A stretch of DNA of 64,000 bases, from assembly GCA_039583875.1 (NCBI GenBank), contig CM077162.1:66585259-66649258 (forward strand). Direction: 5' to 3'. Numbering within the stretch: the stretch's first letter is position 1; each line of letters starts with the position of its first letter. The position numbers and the translations under genes are program-made. The stretch is from Platanthera guangdongensis (Eukaryota; Streptophyta; Magnoliopsida; Asparagales; Orchidaceae). Of this stretch, positions 1-12,279 are shown in pieces. The notes below the pieces were generated by a model. That model was not told the DNA's origin and did no database searches. It was given only the letters and a program-made list of their open reading frames with translations.

Positions 1-425
1 GAGCTCAGCGATTTGGACTTAGACATCAACAGAGATCGTCGATCTGAGCTCAACTATCGTCGAACTGAGCTCAGAGATAGAGAATCAATACTGGAGTCAA
101 GATCGTCGAACTGAGCTAGAAGATCGTCGAATGGAGTTCGACGATTTGTTGAAGTTGAGCTCAGCGATCATCGAATGGAGTTCGACGATCCGTCGAAGTT
201 GAGCTAAATGATCGTCGATTGGAGTTCGACAATTCATCGTACTGAGCTCGACGAAATGACTTAGTCTCCAAACTAACAAACCTGGTCTTGATGGCAGCTC
301 CCAAACCTAACTACTAACCCTTAGGCTCAAATCTAATTGACCTTTAGATCTATACAATGAGGTCAAAATAGGTTTCCTAAAGACATAGTGATCCTGACCC
401 AAATTAGTAATAGGGTGTTCCAACA
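1..425 (-). repeat. SIRE-type LTR fragment, minus orientation
   Basis: This piece enters from outside the window. It is rich in the motif TCGTCGA and its complement TCGACGA next to GAGCTC, as in the other SIRE-type LTRs here. Its right end, CCAACA at 420-425, is the complement of an LTR start TGTTGG. It directly abuts gag coding sequence with no polypurine tract, so it is either an LTR inserted into gag or the product of an internal deletion. Confidence 0.6.
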
Positions 426-1357
426 GGAGTTTTGTCATACCTTGGCTTGTCATCCTGCCTGGATGACTTTATTCTGAAATCCTTCCTTGCCATTTTATAG
501 AATCTCTTATCAAAGAGACTCATCAGCTCTTCATTCATAGCTGAGGCTTCAGTTTCTTCAACAGCTTTAAAAGCTATGCTGTGCTCCTTCCTTGTTAGTG
601 GAGGTATTCTCTACTCAGCTGCTTCTCTGGATTTGATGAGCTGCTCATAAGACTTGAGCTTTCCTAAAAGAGATTATGTGGAAATCTCATTTAGGCTCCT
701 AGCCTCCTTGATTGGCCAGATCCTTGAATCCCATGAGCTTGGGAAGCACATGCGGATTTTGTCATTCACCTCATTGAGGGTGATGTCCTTGTCCAATGTT
801 TTCAGCTCATTGATGATTGAGCTCAGTTTATTGTACATATCTGCAATTGATTCTGCTTCCTCCTTCTTGAAGTTCTCATATTGTGATATGAGATTGGATC
901 TCCTGTCTTTTATTTCATCAGTAGATCCAACCACCATTTGATTTAGAGAATCTCAGATGGCCTTGGCTTATGTGCATTCAGCCACTTTCTGGAAAATATC
1001 ATATGACTTTGTTTGAGCCAGAATATTCATGGCTTTGGCATCAACAACTTAAGCTTTCTTCTGAGCCTCAGTCCACTGAGGTGGTGGAACTGCATTAGTG
1101 CTAGATGTTACTATAGAGGTGAATGGTTGAGGAGGACCTGTTATAATGGAATTATAGATATCCTCATCAATATAGTTCATATATAACCTAATTCTTGCCT
1201 TCCAGATGACAATCTTATTTAGATTGCATACTGGAGGTCTGGTGCTTGCATAGTGTTTGTTAAGTGCAATGCTGTGTGTATAATCTTAAAGAAATAAAAG
1301 CAGATCTAACTTAGGATCTTTGGTTCAAGGGTTAGCTTGTAAAATCAAAGAAACATT
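426..1357 (-). pseudogene. gag: Ty1/copia gag fragment (UBN2-type), broken
   Basis: The minus strand encodes part of a SIRE-type Ty1/copia Gag, the capsid-like protein that packages element RNA. The clearest open part is 674-937 (about 87 residues), with the family pattern QYENFKKEEAESIADMYNKL followed by a segment ending in LKTLDKD. Further coding remnants continue to about 440, where short motifs such as RFYKMARKDF are readable. No zinc knuckle or protease is left. The frame is broken by several stops. Gag lies downstream of the primer site at 1358-1371 and the LTR at 1372-3299, so these three belong to one minus-strand element. Pol is missing, so the copy is defective. Confidence 0.75.
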
Positions 1358-1371
1358 GCTCTGATACCAAT
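1358..1371 (-). other. Primer binding site, initiator Met tRNA type
   Basis: The plus strand reads GCTCTGATACCAAT, the complement of the plant retrotransposon primer site TTGGTATCAGAGC. It touches the inner end of the LTR at 1372-3299 and fixes the element on the minus strand. Confidence 0.85.
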
Positions 1372-3299
1372 TGAAAGTAAGGGTTAGATCTAAAATACTC
1401 TAGAGGGGGGGGGGGGGTGAATAGAGTATTTAGGGTTTATAAAATTTTTGCTAATTAATTCAATCTATTACTAGTTCTGTAGAAATTATATTAAAAACAC
1501 AAACACAGCAACCTAGCTAGTATAGCCATAGCAAGAACAAAAGAAAAATAGCAACCCGGGCAACACAAGAATTTTATAGTGGTTCCCCTAAACTTGGGTA
1601 CATCCACTCTTCTACCACCCTAGTAGGAATCCACTCAGGTTTTTGATCATGTGTCTTCTACCAATGAGCTTTTGATCAGGTGCTCAAAAACCAATCCTCA
1701 AGTCTTTTGGTCAGGTGACTTGCAACCAGGAATAACTTTTGAAGGGAGTTAAGAACCATTTATAGAGTGGGGGGTGAGAGTGTGATTTTGTCTTCTCTTT
1801 CTCAGATACAACTAAGAAGACTCTAGTGGAAAAATGATGTTAGCAAAGGCTCCCCCTGAGATATAGAATGGTTCAGGAAGTTGAAGCCTTGCTGCAGGGT
1901 GATAGGTCTTCAGGCTTTTGCTTTGACCAGAAGAACTCCAGGAACTTCTTGACAGATTGAATGTTTGTTGTCCTTTGAAGAATCCTGAATGAAGACAGGA
2001 GAAGTCTCTTGATTTGAATGGTTGTTGTTCTTCTTCTTCTTCTTCAGCCTGATGTTCTTTCTTTGGTCTAGAGCTTGTTTCTATGTCTCACAGTTTTCTA
2101 TCTTTTCTGTAAGTATCTTTCTCTCTTATTTCTCTGTGTGCTGTCGAGAGAGATGAAGAAAATCCCTTTTATATTTTCCATATGATTTCCCTTTGAACTT
2201 TGAATTTCTTTCTTCATTTAATGCTGACGGCCTAGTGAATATTTACATTGATTGATTTCCCCAACTATACCATGGAAAAATGACAAGCAATAATCCTGAT
2301 GAAGACCGTAATCAATGCTTGCTTCTAACGATAATATTCAGAGAATATTTATGCATTGATTACTCAGGAATTATTGCAATAGATAAGAGACAGAGGGAGG
2401 GAAATTTCTAAGTCTGAAACTTCACAGAAATCGTTGAACAAAATTCGTCAACTTGTGTCCAGAGTTCGTCGAAAAGAGAAGTCAAGTTCGTCGACCAGAT
2501 AATAGTTGTTCGTCGAGCTGAGATCCAAGATCGTTGACCTGAGGACAAAACTGCTTTATCTTTAACGTTGCCAACTCTATGCATCAAGATCGTCGAGCTG
2601 AGAATATAACTTCGTCGACTGGAGTTCAGAATTCCATGTTTCTTGTACTTAAGAATGTTGGAGTAATGTGTCCAGAGATCGTCGACCTAGGAACTGGGTT
2701 CGTCGACCTGAGATCTAGTTTCATCGAGCTGAGAACTTCTAACTGCTACTTGATAAATCTTGACAAGACTGTCGTCTAAGTTCGTCGAGCTGAGAAGGTG
2801 AGTTCGTCGAGCTGAGAAGGTGAGTTCGTCGACTGGAGAGTGATCCTGAACTTAGAATACTTAGATGTTTCTGGAATAAGATGTTGAAGTAGAATACCCA
2901 AAGATCGTCGACCAAAGAACTAAGTTCGTCGACCTGAGAACTAAGTTCGTCGATTGGAGTTAAGTGCAAAGAATTCTGGACTTGGAATGTTGAAGTATAC
3001 TCTGGAAATTATTGACCTGAGATTCAAGTTTGTCAAGCTCAGCTCAGAGAATTGTCTCTGATTTCGTCGAACTGAGCACGATTTTCATCAACTTGAGTTC
3101 GACGAACGTCAAACTCATTTTCTAAGTGAAATTTCTCTAAGTCTTGAGTCTTATGCAGTTTGTTGATGGCTGGTCCATATAGTGTTGACTCTAAGGACAT
3201 GGCCTAGACTCTAGGACACATACATGACCCTGGCTATACATGTTTGGTCAAACATCCTAATTTAGTGAACCTAGACCAAATCCAACTAAGGATCCAACA
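1372..3299 (-). repeat. SIRE-type 5' LTR, minus orientation
   Basis: The LTR runs TGAAAG...CCAACA on the plus strand (about 1.9 kb). Near its end is a run of 13 G (1405-1417) followed by TGAATAG, a signature shared by the LTRs at 26618, 57464 and 63223. The block 'ggttccccta..cttgggtacatccactcttc' (around 1580-1620) is also shared with those LTRs. Positions 2440-3110 hold many scattered copies of TCGTCGA(C/G)CTGAG. No long ORF is credible. Confidence 0.8.
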
Positions 3300-4034
3300 C
3301 CTAATCTCACTCATGATACCCCATATTATATTCTTCAGAATATCACTCCTTACAAGGGTATGCCAGCTTGGATGTGGCTGTCAAAGAATGAGTAGAAAGC
3401 CAAGAAGAAAAGCAGGAGATACTCTCGTCCTCCACCTTCTCAAAGATACAGGAAAGACCCACCACCTCCTCCTCCACCTACTGTTGGTGCTTCAGGACTT
3501 ACTTCTCGGAGGACTACCTCTTATTCTCAAACATACCAAAGACAACATGGTAGATCTTCTTCACATTCTGGAAGCATCCAGCAGAGGCACTCCTCAAGCA
3601 GACAACATCAATAACATCAACATCAACAACCTCAACAACATCTACAACAAGCTCCTAAACATTAAAAAGCTGATAGTCCAAAGAGGCCTAAATCTCCTCT
3701 TGTTCCATTTGAGGATCCTGAAACAGCTACTACTACTAGAATGGCCAGGTTCTAAGAACTGGTTGGATTATCTATGATAAATAAGGCTAAAGCTGAAGGA
3801 AAGGATCCCTCACAATATTCAACTATGTCCAAATACAATAAAGACGAATTAAACAGGTATGCTAAAGCAAACAAGTTGTTTAATGTATATGATTATATGC
3901 AATTACATCCAGAGGCTGTAGTACCTAGAGCCACTTCTCTCAATATAATTGGTGCTGCTGATATCAATGTCAAAGGGAGAAGCTATCAACCCAAACAGAG
4001 AAATCATATTCAGACAGCCTTCTGGAAGTTCTGA
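3300..4034 (+). pseudogene. C-terminal part of a SIRE-type 3' ORF (env-like position)
   Basis: This is the plus-strand counterpart of the ORF on the minus strand at 59122-62126. Shared short motifs include AWMWLSKNE, SMINKAKAEGKDPSQY (3770-3830) and VVPRATSLNIIGAADI (about 3918-3968). Two in-frame stops and one frameshift break the upstream part; 3774-4034 is open to the natural stop. The protein occupies the env position of SIRE-type copia elements, but I see no signal peptide or transmembrane segment, so an envelope function is not supported. It ends about 220 bp before a purine tract and the LTR at 4261. Confidence 0.65.
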
Positions 4035-4260
4035 TAAAAGAAACCCGAAAAAGGAAAATCTGAACAAAAAACATTAAACATTCTGCTTAATATATATATA
4101 TATATAAATATATATATATTGAACTCTTATTGCTATTTCAGAAAACTACATTGTAAATATCTGCTGCAAGTTTTAAATTTTTCTGCCAGATATATTTTTT
4201 CTTTTGCTTTGTGAATATTTTTTTTTGTTGGATTAGTAACCTCACCCAAATAGGGAGAGA
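4035..4260 (+). other. Short 3' spacer with TA repeat and polypurine tract
   Basis: The spacer holds a (TA)n stretch at about 4089-4120 and T-rich DNA. TAGGGAGAGA at 4251-4260 is a polypurine tract immediately before the LTR, as expected for plus-strand DNA priming. Confidence 0.6.
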
Positions 4261-5838
4261 TAGCTGGATCCCAAGTTTGATTTGGGCTAGGTTCACTATC
4301 TAGGATGATTGACCCAACATGCATAGCCAGGGTCATGTATGTGTTATAGAGTTTAGGCTAAGTCCTTAGAAACAACCACGCATACACCAGCCAACAGAAG
4401 ACTGCAAAAGACTCAGACTTAGAAGAAAATCAAGTTCAGGAAAGTGAGTTCGATGTTTGTCAAACTCAGCTCGATAAAAGTCGTGCTCCGCTCGACGAAG
4501 TCAGAGCAAATTCTTTGAGTTGAGCTTGACGATATTCGAGCTCAGGTCGACGAATTCTGGGTGATCAACTTCAACACATTAAGTCCAAAATCCTTTCTCT
4601 GAACTCAAGTCGACGAAGTTACATTATCAGCTCGACGAACTCAGAGCACAGAAATGGGAAGTTCTTCACAGAAAGTAGTTAGCTGATCTCAGGTCGACGA
4701 ACTTAGTTATCAGGTCGACGAACAAGGATTCCCAGGTCGACGAACAAGATTTCTCAGCTCGACGAACTCTGGACTCAGGTCGACGAAATCTGTTCTCTGC
4801 TCGACGATTGCTGTGCAGTTCCAGACATGGAATTTTCCCTTCTTTTTGTCCTTATTCTATTGCAGTAATTCCTGAATAATCAATGCTTATATTCTCTGGA
4901 AATAGCCGTTAGTGGCAGCATTGATTATGGTATTCATCAGGAATATTACTTGCCATTTTTTAATAGGACAGTTGGGGAAATACATTAATGCAATATTCTC
5001 TCCAGCCGGATTTCCATTCTCTAGGCAGTCAACATTCAATGGAGACAATTCAAATTCAAAGGAGAAATTAGACAGAGATGCATAAAAGATATTCTTCTCT
5101 TTTATTCGACAAAAACACAACAGACAACAAGGATAGCAGAACAAAAAGAAAGACAGGCACCATAAATTATTCAAAAAAAGGCTCTGTCTGTCTTCATCAA
5201 GGGTTCTTCCTCCAGCAAGTAAAAAAAAGAGACAATCAACTTCTATCTGTCTATAGCTTTCTGGAGATCTTTTGAAGAAGACCTACTCACCCTGCAAAGC
5301 TTCCACTCTTCCTGAACAAATCTTCATCTCAGGGGGAGCTTTGACAACATCAAGATCCACTAGTCTTCTTAGTTGTTTTGAGAAAGAGAAGACACCATAA
5401 CTCTCTCACCCCGTCTTTGTACAAAGGGTTCTTTAACTGCCTTCAAAAGTTATTCCTTGGTTGCAAGTCTACTGATCAAAAGACTTGAGTTGCTTTTTGA
5501 GCACCTGATCAAAAGCTCTGGTGGCAGTCACCTGATCAAAAACTATAGTGGATTCCTATCAGGGTGGTAGAAGAGTGGATGTACCCAGGTTTGGGAACCA
5601 CTATAAAAATTCTTGTGTTGTCTGTTTGCCCTTTTATTTTTGTTCTTGTTGTGCCTGTGAGAGATTAGGTTATATGTGCTATGTTAGAAAAGCTTAACTT
5701 AGGATAACTTTTAGCTTACTGTTAATCTGATATCTCTCAAGCCATTACTCTGATATTATTTCTTAAACAGTAAAAAAGATTTTTTATTACTCTATTCACC
5801 CCCTGTAGAGTAAATCAGTTCTAACCCTCACTTTTGGA
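4261..5838 (+). repeat. SIRE-type 3' LTR, plus orientation
   Basis: The LTR starts near TGGATCCC with the conserved TTTGGGCTAGGTTCACTA block and ends with CTAACCCTCACTTTT, the mirror of the start of the LTR at 1372. It carries the C-rich form of the poly-G block (CTATTCACCCCCTG, about 5782-5796). Copies of TCGACGAA lie at 4440-4810. It is an inverted relative of 1372-3299, about 960 bp apart. Its right end cuts directly into Tat-type pol. Exact ends are uncertain by a few bases. Confidence 0.75.
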
Positions 5839-8085
5839 AAGAGGTGCTCCCTTTTCTTCAAAGAGTTGGGGGGTGGGGCAGAAGTTCGAGTGGTCCAAGG
5901 AGTGCGGTGAGGCATTCCAAGCCTTTAAGAGGAAGTTGACCCTGGCTCTCCTCCTCCAAGTGCCCAAGGAATGGGAGGACTTGTCCTATATCTTGGGGTA
6001 GGAGCCGAGGCTATGAGCTCTATCTTAGTACGGGAAGAAGGGAAGAATAAATTGCCTATCTATTATGTGAGTAGGGTCTTAAGGTAGGAGGAGCTCCTAT
6101 ATCCGATTCTGGAAAACTTGGATTTTGCCCTTGTTATCATAGCTTGGAGGCTCAGACCTACATCCAAGAATACTCCATCCGGGTGGTAACTGAACACCCC
6201 CTCCACAACATCTTTGATGGGGTGGAGCACTCGGGGAGTTTGGCGAAGTGGTCAGTGGAGTTGAGCGAGTTCGACATATCCTTCGTTCCTCACCTCTCGA
6301 TCAAGATCCAGGCGATGTCCGACTTTCTTGCTGATTATGTGGTCGAGATGGCGGAGGCAGAACTCACTCATTTGGTCCCTTGGAAGGTGATGTTGGATGC
6401 TTTTTAGGAAGATATTCCTTGCGGGTGGCAGTGATCATTGAGATCCCCCCAGGAGAAAAAATCGAGCAAACAGTGGCAATACATTTCCCCATCACAAACA
6501 ATCAAGCCGAGTATGAGGCGGTGATAGTAGGATTGCGCCTGTCTAGGGAGCTAGAAATTGATTATGTGGAGGTCCTCATAGACTCCATGGTGGTGGCCTC
6601 CCAGATCAATGGGGAGTTCGATGTCAGGGAGCCAACTCTACAGTTATACTTGACAAAGGTGGAGGGGGTGATCGACATGTTTCAAATGTTCTCCATCTGG
6701 CACATTCCAAGGAAAGAAAATGAGCAGGTGGATCAATTAGCCAAGCATGAACACCGGGTGGGTGACACCATCACTAACTTGTTCTGCCCGTCCATCGAAG
6801 AGGGGGATCTGATGGAGGTGGATCATCATCCCTCATGGATGGACCCTTTTGCAACTTTCTTATCAACAGGGGAGTACCCAGAGGGGATGGACAAGAAGCG
6901 ATTCAAGCATAAGTCGACATACTACCTTATGTGCGACGGGCTGCTGTACAGGAAGATCCTCTCGGGCATGTTGGCACGTTGCGTGGCCGAGAGGGAGGTC
7001 TCGAGTATTTTGGAAGAGGTATATTCCGGAGATTGTGGGAGTCACTCTGGAAGCTGGACCGTGGAGGGGAGGATAGTTAGGCAAGGATATTTTTGGCCAA
7101 CCCTGGGCCATGATGCCACTGAGTTCACAAAAAAGTGCCACAAGTGTTAGTTGTTCGCACCTCTCCAACTTCCACCAGCTCAACATCTTAAGAGCATCAC
7201 GACACCCAGGCCCTATGCCATCTGGCGAATGGATCTGGTAGGACCTTTCCCATAAGCCAGCGGGTAGAGGAGGTTCTTGTTAGTGATGATCGATTATTTT
7301 TCTAAGTGGTTGGAAGTGAAGGCGCTGTTCAAGGTGACCTCCCAAGTAATCAGGAACTTTGTGTTGGGGGAGATCATCTGCCAGCAAGGGTTGCACCAGG
7401 CCATTATCACGAACAATGTGCCACATGTTGCTAGCATGGAGTTAATCATCCTTTCTGGACAGATTGGGATTGACTTCAGGTTTGCCTTAGTCCACCACCC
7501 AAGGAGCAACAAGTAGGTGGAGGCGGCGAACAAGATCATTGTAATCCTCTTGAAGAAGAAACTTGAGAACTTGAAGTGGAGCTGGGTAGAATAACTTCCT
7601 TCAGTCCTCTGGGCCTAAAGGTCCACCCCCAACACAGCCATTGGGGAGACCCCTTTCAAACACTCCCATGGATGCAAAGCAGTACTTTCTATCGAGTTCG
7701 AGGTTCGGACACCGCGGGTGGTGGTAGCAGAGAAAGGTGCAGACGAATGGAGGGCCAATAATGAGGACAAGCTTCGGCTCTTTCTTGACAAGGTGGACGA
7801 GCTGCGCGACCTGTCAGTTATCTGACATGAAAAGTTCAAAAGGAGGAGTGCAAAGTACTTTAACAAGCACGTTTGAATCAAGCATTTCTCGAAGGGGGAC
7901 TTGGTCTTGAAAAAGGTGGATGTAGCCGGAAGATCAGCTGCCGTGGGAAAGCTCAACCCCTACTATGAAGGACCATACATTATACATGAAGCATTAAGAT
8001 TAGGAGGGTATCGCCTCCAAAATATGGAGGGAGAGGCCCTGAGTCACACCTAGAGCGGTGACGACTTGAAGCAATTCTACCAATG
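5839..8085 (+). pseudogene. pol: Tat-type Ty3/gypsy pol fragment (RT end, RNase H, second RNase H, integrase)
   Basis: This is the 3' part of a Tat/Grande-type polyprotein. In order: end of RT and first RNase H (5880-6360; FEWSKECGEAFQAFK, YYVSRVL, AKWSVELSEFDI); a second RNase H (6380-6760; NNQAEYEAVIVGL and VLIDSM keep acidic residues), which is typical of the Tat lineage; then integrase (6890-7960) with a zinc-finger remnant ending KKCHKC and a catalytic stretch beginning VMIDYFSKW. The second catalytic Asp of integrase appears as Asn (ITNNVPH), while VEAANK keeps the Glu. Several stops and at least four frameshifts make it non-coding. The left part is missing because an LTR was inserted at 5838. 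It is the sense-strand core of host element E. Confidence 0.85.
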
Positions 8086-8159
8086 AAAGTAATAAGATAG
8101 CTTTTTTACAATCTTATTATTTGCTGATGATTCATTTGCTTGGTAGGAACAACATCAGA
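8086..8159. other. Spacer after Tat pol
   Basis: This is a short T-rich spacer between the pol end and the tandem array. Nothing else is recognisable. Confidence 0.5.
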
Positions 8160-9960
8160 CTCGGTTAAAGGAAAGTTTGGTTGATGCTCAACACAGGCTC
8201 TCACCTAGATGATTGGGCCGGCGGTAGCACCCGGTGGTTGGTTAAAGGAAAGTCTAGTTGATGCTAAACACCCACCGTCAGGCTCTCACCTAGCTGATTG
8301 GGACGGTGGTAGCACCTGGTGGTTGGCCAAAGGAAAGTCCATTTGATTCTGAACACACGCTGTCAGGTTCTCACCTAGCTAATTTGGCCGGTGGTAGTGC
8401 CCGGTGGTTGGTTAAAGGAAATTCTGGTTGATGCTCAACACCAGCCGTCAAGCTCTCACCTAGCTGATTAGGCCGATGGTAGCGCCAGGTGTTTGGCCAA
8501 AGGAAAGTCCGGTTGATGCTCAACACCCGCCATCAGGCTATCATCTAGCTGAGTGGGATGGTGGCAGCACCCGTTGCTTGATTTAGGGTTAGGTCTCGAG
8601 ATGCTCCCGCTGTCAGGCTTCAATCTAACTGGCAGTGCCGGGATCCTCGATGGAGATCGTTATGACCCAGGAGTTAAGTCTCAAAATTCTCCCGCTATTA
8701 GGCTTCCACCTAGCTGGCAGGGCCGGGATCTTTGATTAACGTCATTCTTGCTCTGGGGTTAGGTCTCAAGATGATTCCACTGTTATGCTTCCATCTAGCA
8801 GGCAGGGTCAAGATCCTCGATGGACATCGCTATGACCCTGGAGTCAAGTCTTGAGATGCTCCCACTGTCAGGCTTCCTCCTAGCTGGAAGGGTCGGGATC
8901 TTTGATGGACGTCATTCTTACTCTAGGGTTAGGTCTCGAGATGCTCCTACTATCAGGATTCCATCTAGCTATTAGGGTCGTGATCCTCAATGGATATCGT
9001 TATGACCGTAGAGTTAAGTCTCGAAATGCTCCCGCTGTCAGGCATCCACCTAGCTTGCAGGGCAGGGATCTTCGATGGATGCCATTCTTGCTCTAGGGTT
9101 AGGTGTTGAGATGCTCCCCCTGTCAGGCTTCTATCTAGCTGGTAGGGCTGGGATCCTCGATGGACATTGTCATGACCCTGGAGTCAAGTCTCGAGATGCT
9201 CTCGCTGTCAGGCTTCAAACTTACTTGCAGGGCCAGGTTCTTCGATGGATGTCATTCTTACTCTACGGTTAGGTCTCGAGATGCTCCCGCTGTCAGTCTT
9301 CCATCTAGCTGGTAGGGTCGGGGTCCTCGCTGGATAATGTTATGGCACTAGAGTTAAGTTTCGAAATGCTCCGCTGTCAGGCTTCCAACTAGCTGGCAAG
9401 GTCGAGATCCTCGATGGAGGCCATGTAAGATTTGGGGTTAGTTCTCGAGATGCTCCCGCTGTCAGGCTTCCATCTAGCTAGCAGGGTCGGGATCCTCGAT
9501 GGACATCATTATGACCCTAGAGTCAAGTCTCGAGATGCTCCCGCTGTCTGGGTTCCACCAAGCTGGCAGGGCTGGGATCTTCGATGGACGTCATTCTTGC
9601 TATAGGGTTAGGTCTTGAAATGCTCCCGCTGTCAGGCTTCCAACTAGCTGGCTAGGCCGGGATCCTCGATGGACATCGTTATGAACCTGGAGTTAAGTCT
9701 CGGAATACTCCCGCTGTAAGGCTTCCACCTAGCTGGAAGGGCCGAGATCCTCGATGGACGCCATGCTTTCTTTGGGCTTAGGTCTTGAGATGCTTCCGCT
9801 GTCAGGGTTCCATCTAGCTGGCAGGGCTGAGATCCTCGATGGACATCGTTATGACCTTGGAGTCAATTCTTGAGATGATCCCACTGTCAGGATTCCACCT
9901 AGCAACCAGGGCCAGAATCTTCGATGAACATTATTCTTGCTCTATTGCCAAGTCCCAGGC
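8160..9960. repeat. 85-bp tandem (satellite-like) array, about 21 copies
   Basis: The unit is 85 bp. Anchors such as GGTTAAAGG or GGCCAAAGG fall at 8240, 8325, 8410 and 8495, and the ATGCT anchor at 8601, 8686, 8771 and 8856. The core of every unit is close to GCTGTCAGGCTTCCACCTAG. The first five units form one subfamily (GGCCAAAGGAAAGTCCG). Later units alternate between a TCATTCTTGCTCTAGGG type and a TCGTTATGACCCTGGAG type, giving a 170-bp dimer. Tat-type elements often carry such arrays between pol and the 3' LTR. Confidence 0.92.
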
Positions 9961-10560
9961 TGCTTTTGCCAATAACCATCAGGCAGTTGAAGTCACTTTG
10001 GACAGAGGCTGGGAAACATGAGGCCCAATAGTCTTTGTGCGAGGTGGAAGCGGCGAGATGGGATCTCGTCAAGTACCACAGGAATTACACTATCTGAGTA
10101 GGGAGGGTTGCAGATGGCGAGCTAAGATCTCGGAAGAAGGGCGGGCCGAGGCTATGCTCTGAAACTAGGTTCCATCCCATGAAGATTTTACTTTTAAATT
10201 CTCGATATAAGTCTCTAAAAAGAAGAGATCTCGCAAGCGAGCTTAGTGTTCATGGATCAAGCTTGGCGAGTGGTCTACCTCCTGATTGTCTAGGGCTGGC
10301 GAGATCCCAAGGTCTCCTTGCGGGTACGTATCCTAACTCAAGTACACTAGCGGCATATGTTATCCTAACGAGGTCACACCATGAATGGGCGGCATGCGCG
10401 TGCGAGTGCAACACAAAAAGTAAGTACACCAAAGAGATGCATATCCGACAAAGTATCATTCATTAATGTACATGTCATTACAAAATGGGAGCTCGCCTCA
10501 ACGAGGTTACAAAATTAGAAAAGGAGAGATTTACAAACGCAAAAAAATGGAAGGGGGCGA
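9961..10560. other. Noncoding part of Tat element E
   Basis: This is unique sequence between the tandem array and the end of the antisense ORF. It is rich in GAGATC and GCGAGC words. I see no coding region or clear LTR end. Confidence 0.4.
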
Positions 10561-11080
10561 GCTAACACTCGCCTTCCCCTCTAGAGTTGTCATCCCTATA
10601 GCCGGGAATATCCTTGAAGAGGGACTCGAAGCTGTCTTCCTTCTCACCAGGGGGAGCGGGAGAGGAAAATAGCTCTGGCACCAAGTCTCTCACGATCATC
10701 TCCTCGTAGCCTTCCGTCAGCACCTGTATATCTTGTATGACTTACAGGGTAAAGTCAGTTGTACTGATGGAGTTGACTTGGAGCTTCTTGGCGACCTCGG
10801 CCTCAGTGAAGATCTTTGGTCTCTCGATTGGGCCGCCCAGCTCGCCTCCAGAGGGGTGGAGGACAATGTCCATTAGACAATTGACCTCACCCTTGAGGAC
10901 TTTGTTCTGCTCCTCCAGCGCCTTTTTTCTCTCCTCCGACGCGACGGTGCGAGCACGCATGCGGTCCGTAGTCTCGATGTCCTATTAGGCAAGAAAAGAA
11001 AGAGACTGCGGAAAACTAAAGTAAAAAGGAGAAGGGGTCAATTCATACTTACCACCCCACTAGCAGCTTTGGTGAGGAGG
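10561..11080 (-). pseudogene. C-terminal part of the Tat antisense ORF
   Basis: The minus strand encodes a charged, probably coiled-coil stretch (10742-10960, EERKKALEEQNKVLKGEV) and then an acidic tail with EEMIVRDLVPELFSS, ending at a stop near 10561. One in-frame stop (after TTDFTL) breaks it. It continues the ORF at 50121-50285 and 55535-56849, from which it was separated by insertion of element A at 11086. Antisense ORFs between pol and the 3' LTR are known in Tat/Grande-type elements; their function is unknown. Confidence 0.6.
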
Positions 11081-11085
11081 CTCTC
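11081..11085. other. Target-site duplication of element A (left)
   Basis: CTCTC here matches CTCTC at 50116-50120, on either side of an element beginning TGTGACA and ending GTTACA. Confidence 0.9.
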
Positions 11086-12279
11086 TGTGACACCCCCAAA
11101 TTCCAATTTTGGTTCAGGTTGGGTGACACGGCCTGGGACATGGGCGTGTCCCAGGGCATGTCGTGCTCGAGTTGAGTGGCCACTCGATTGCTCGATGAAA
11201 TGTACTCGAGAAGCACTCGAGAACAGGGAACACGGCTGGCAACACGGGCGTGTCTTCCTCGGGGTCGTCGAACTCCACTCGACGAATACACGACAGGGCG
11301 TGTCTACAGTCGTGTATGGCACACGGCCGGTGACACGGGCGTGTCACGGGTCGTGTCGTTCTCAGGACCAACCAGTGTTTTGCGTGTACTGGTGGACACG
11401 AGTGTATCTTGGGGTACAGGGCCTAGGACACGGGCGTGTCCCATAGACGTATCCCGCTCGGGTGAGTTGATTTTATATTGTATGTGGTACATGGCTTTTT
11501 GACACGGGTGTGTAGGAGGTGACACGAGCGTGTCACACGGCCATGTACTGTTTGGATTTGAGTTGGTTGTGTGCCACTTAAGGGACACGGCCCGTGACAC
11601 TGGAGTGTCACAGGGAATGTCAGGCCGTGTTCAGCCTTTTTTGAGTAAATCATGGCCGTTCTTTTACCTTATCCTGGATCCAAGGGTCCAGGCCGCTTCC
11701 CTGTGGATAAATGGCCGAGAATGGGGGTAAAATCCTTCATTTTAAGCCATTCTTCTTCTTCTTCTCAAAGAGAGAGAGGGAGAGCAAGGGAGGAAGGAAA
11801 GGGAGGAGGAAGCCAGCTGCTGGAGGATCTACGGAGTGCGGAATCAAGATCTGAGTTTGGATTCGTGGAGGCAAAGCCGAGGCTGTGAGTTCCATCAGGC
11901 TGGTTCATGGCTCCAAAGTGATTTTCAAGGGTAACTGTTAACCCAGAAATCGGCGATCCTTCCCAAGGTAGCCAGCTGGCTAGTCGCGCTCCTTAGATTC
12001 TCCCTTTTGATCGCGACAAGCCCCCAGCATAGGCGGACAGTTTTTCCTATCCGTCTAGGTTCCCTTGCAACCGCATGCCCTGCAGGACGGCGGGCTATTC
12101 CCATAGGTCACCCTCGCAGGCCATGCGGTTAGGCCCGCTAACCATGCAATGCTTCTCCTTGCAGGATCCCGCCATCAGTGCCACAGGGGGCGGTTTCCCG
12201 GTCTCCCTGCCGTTCGAGCAGCGGCGGCCTCCTGCCGCCGTCCGCCGAGGATGCCCGCCAGAGGCGGCCTCCGCCCGCC

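Noticed and set aside
4089..4120. TA microsatellite
   Set aside because: Simple repeat with no evident role beyond AT-rich 3' spacer.
11038..11653. ORFs around the GACACGGGCGTGTC repeats in the A LTR
   Set aside because: Low-complexity repeat translation; not conserved in frame with the 3' LTR copy.
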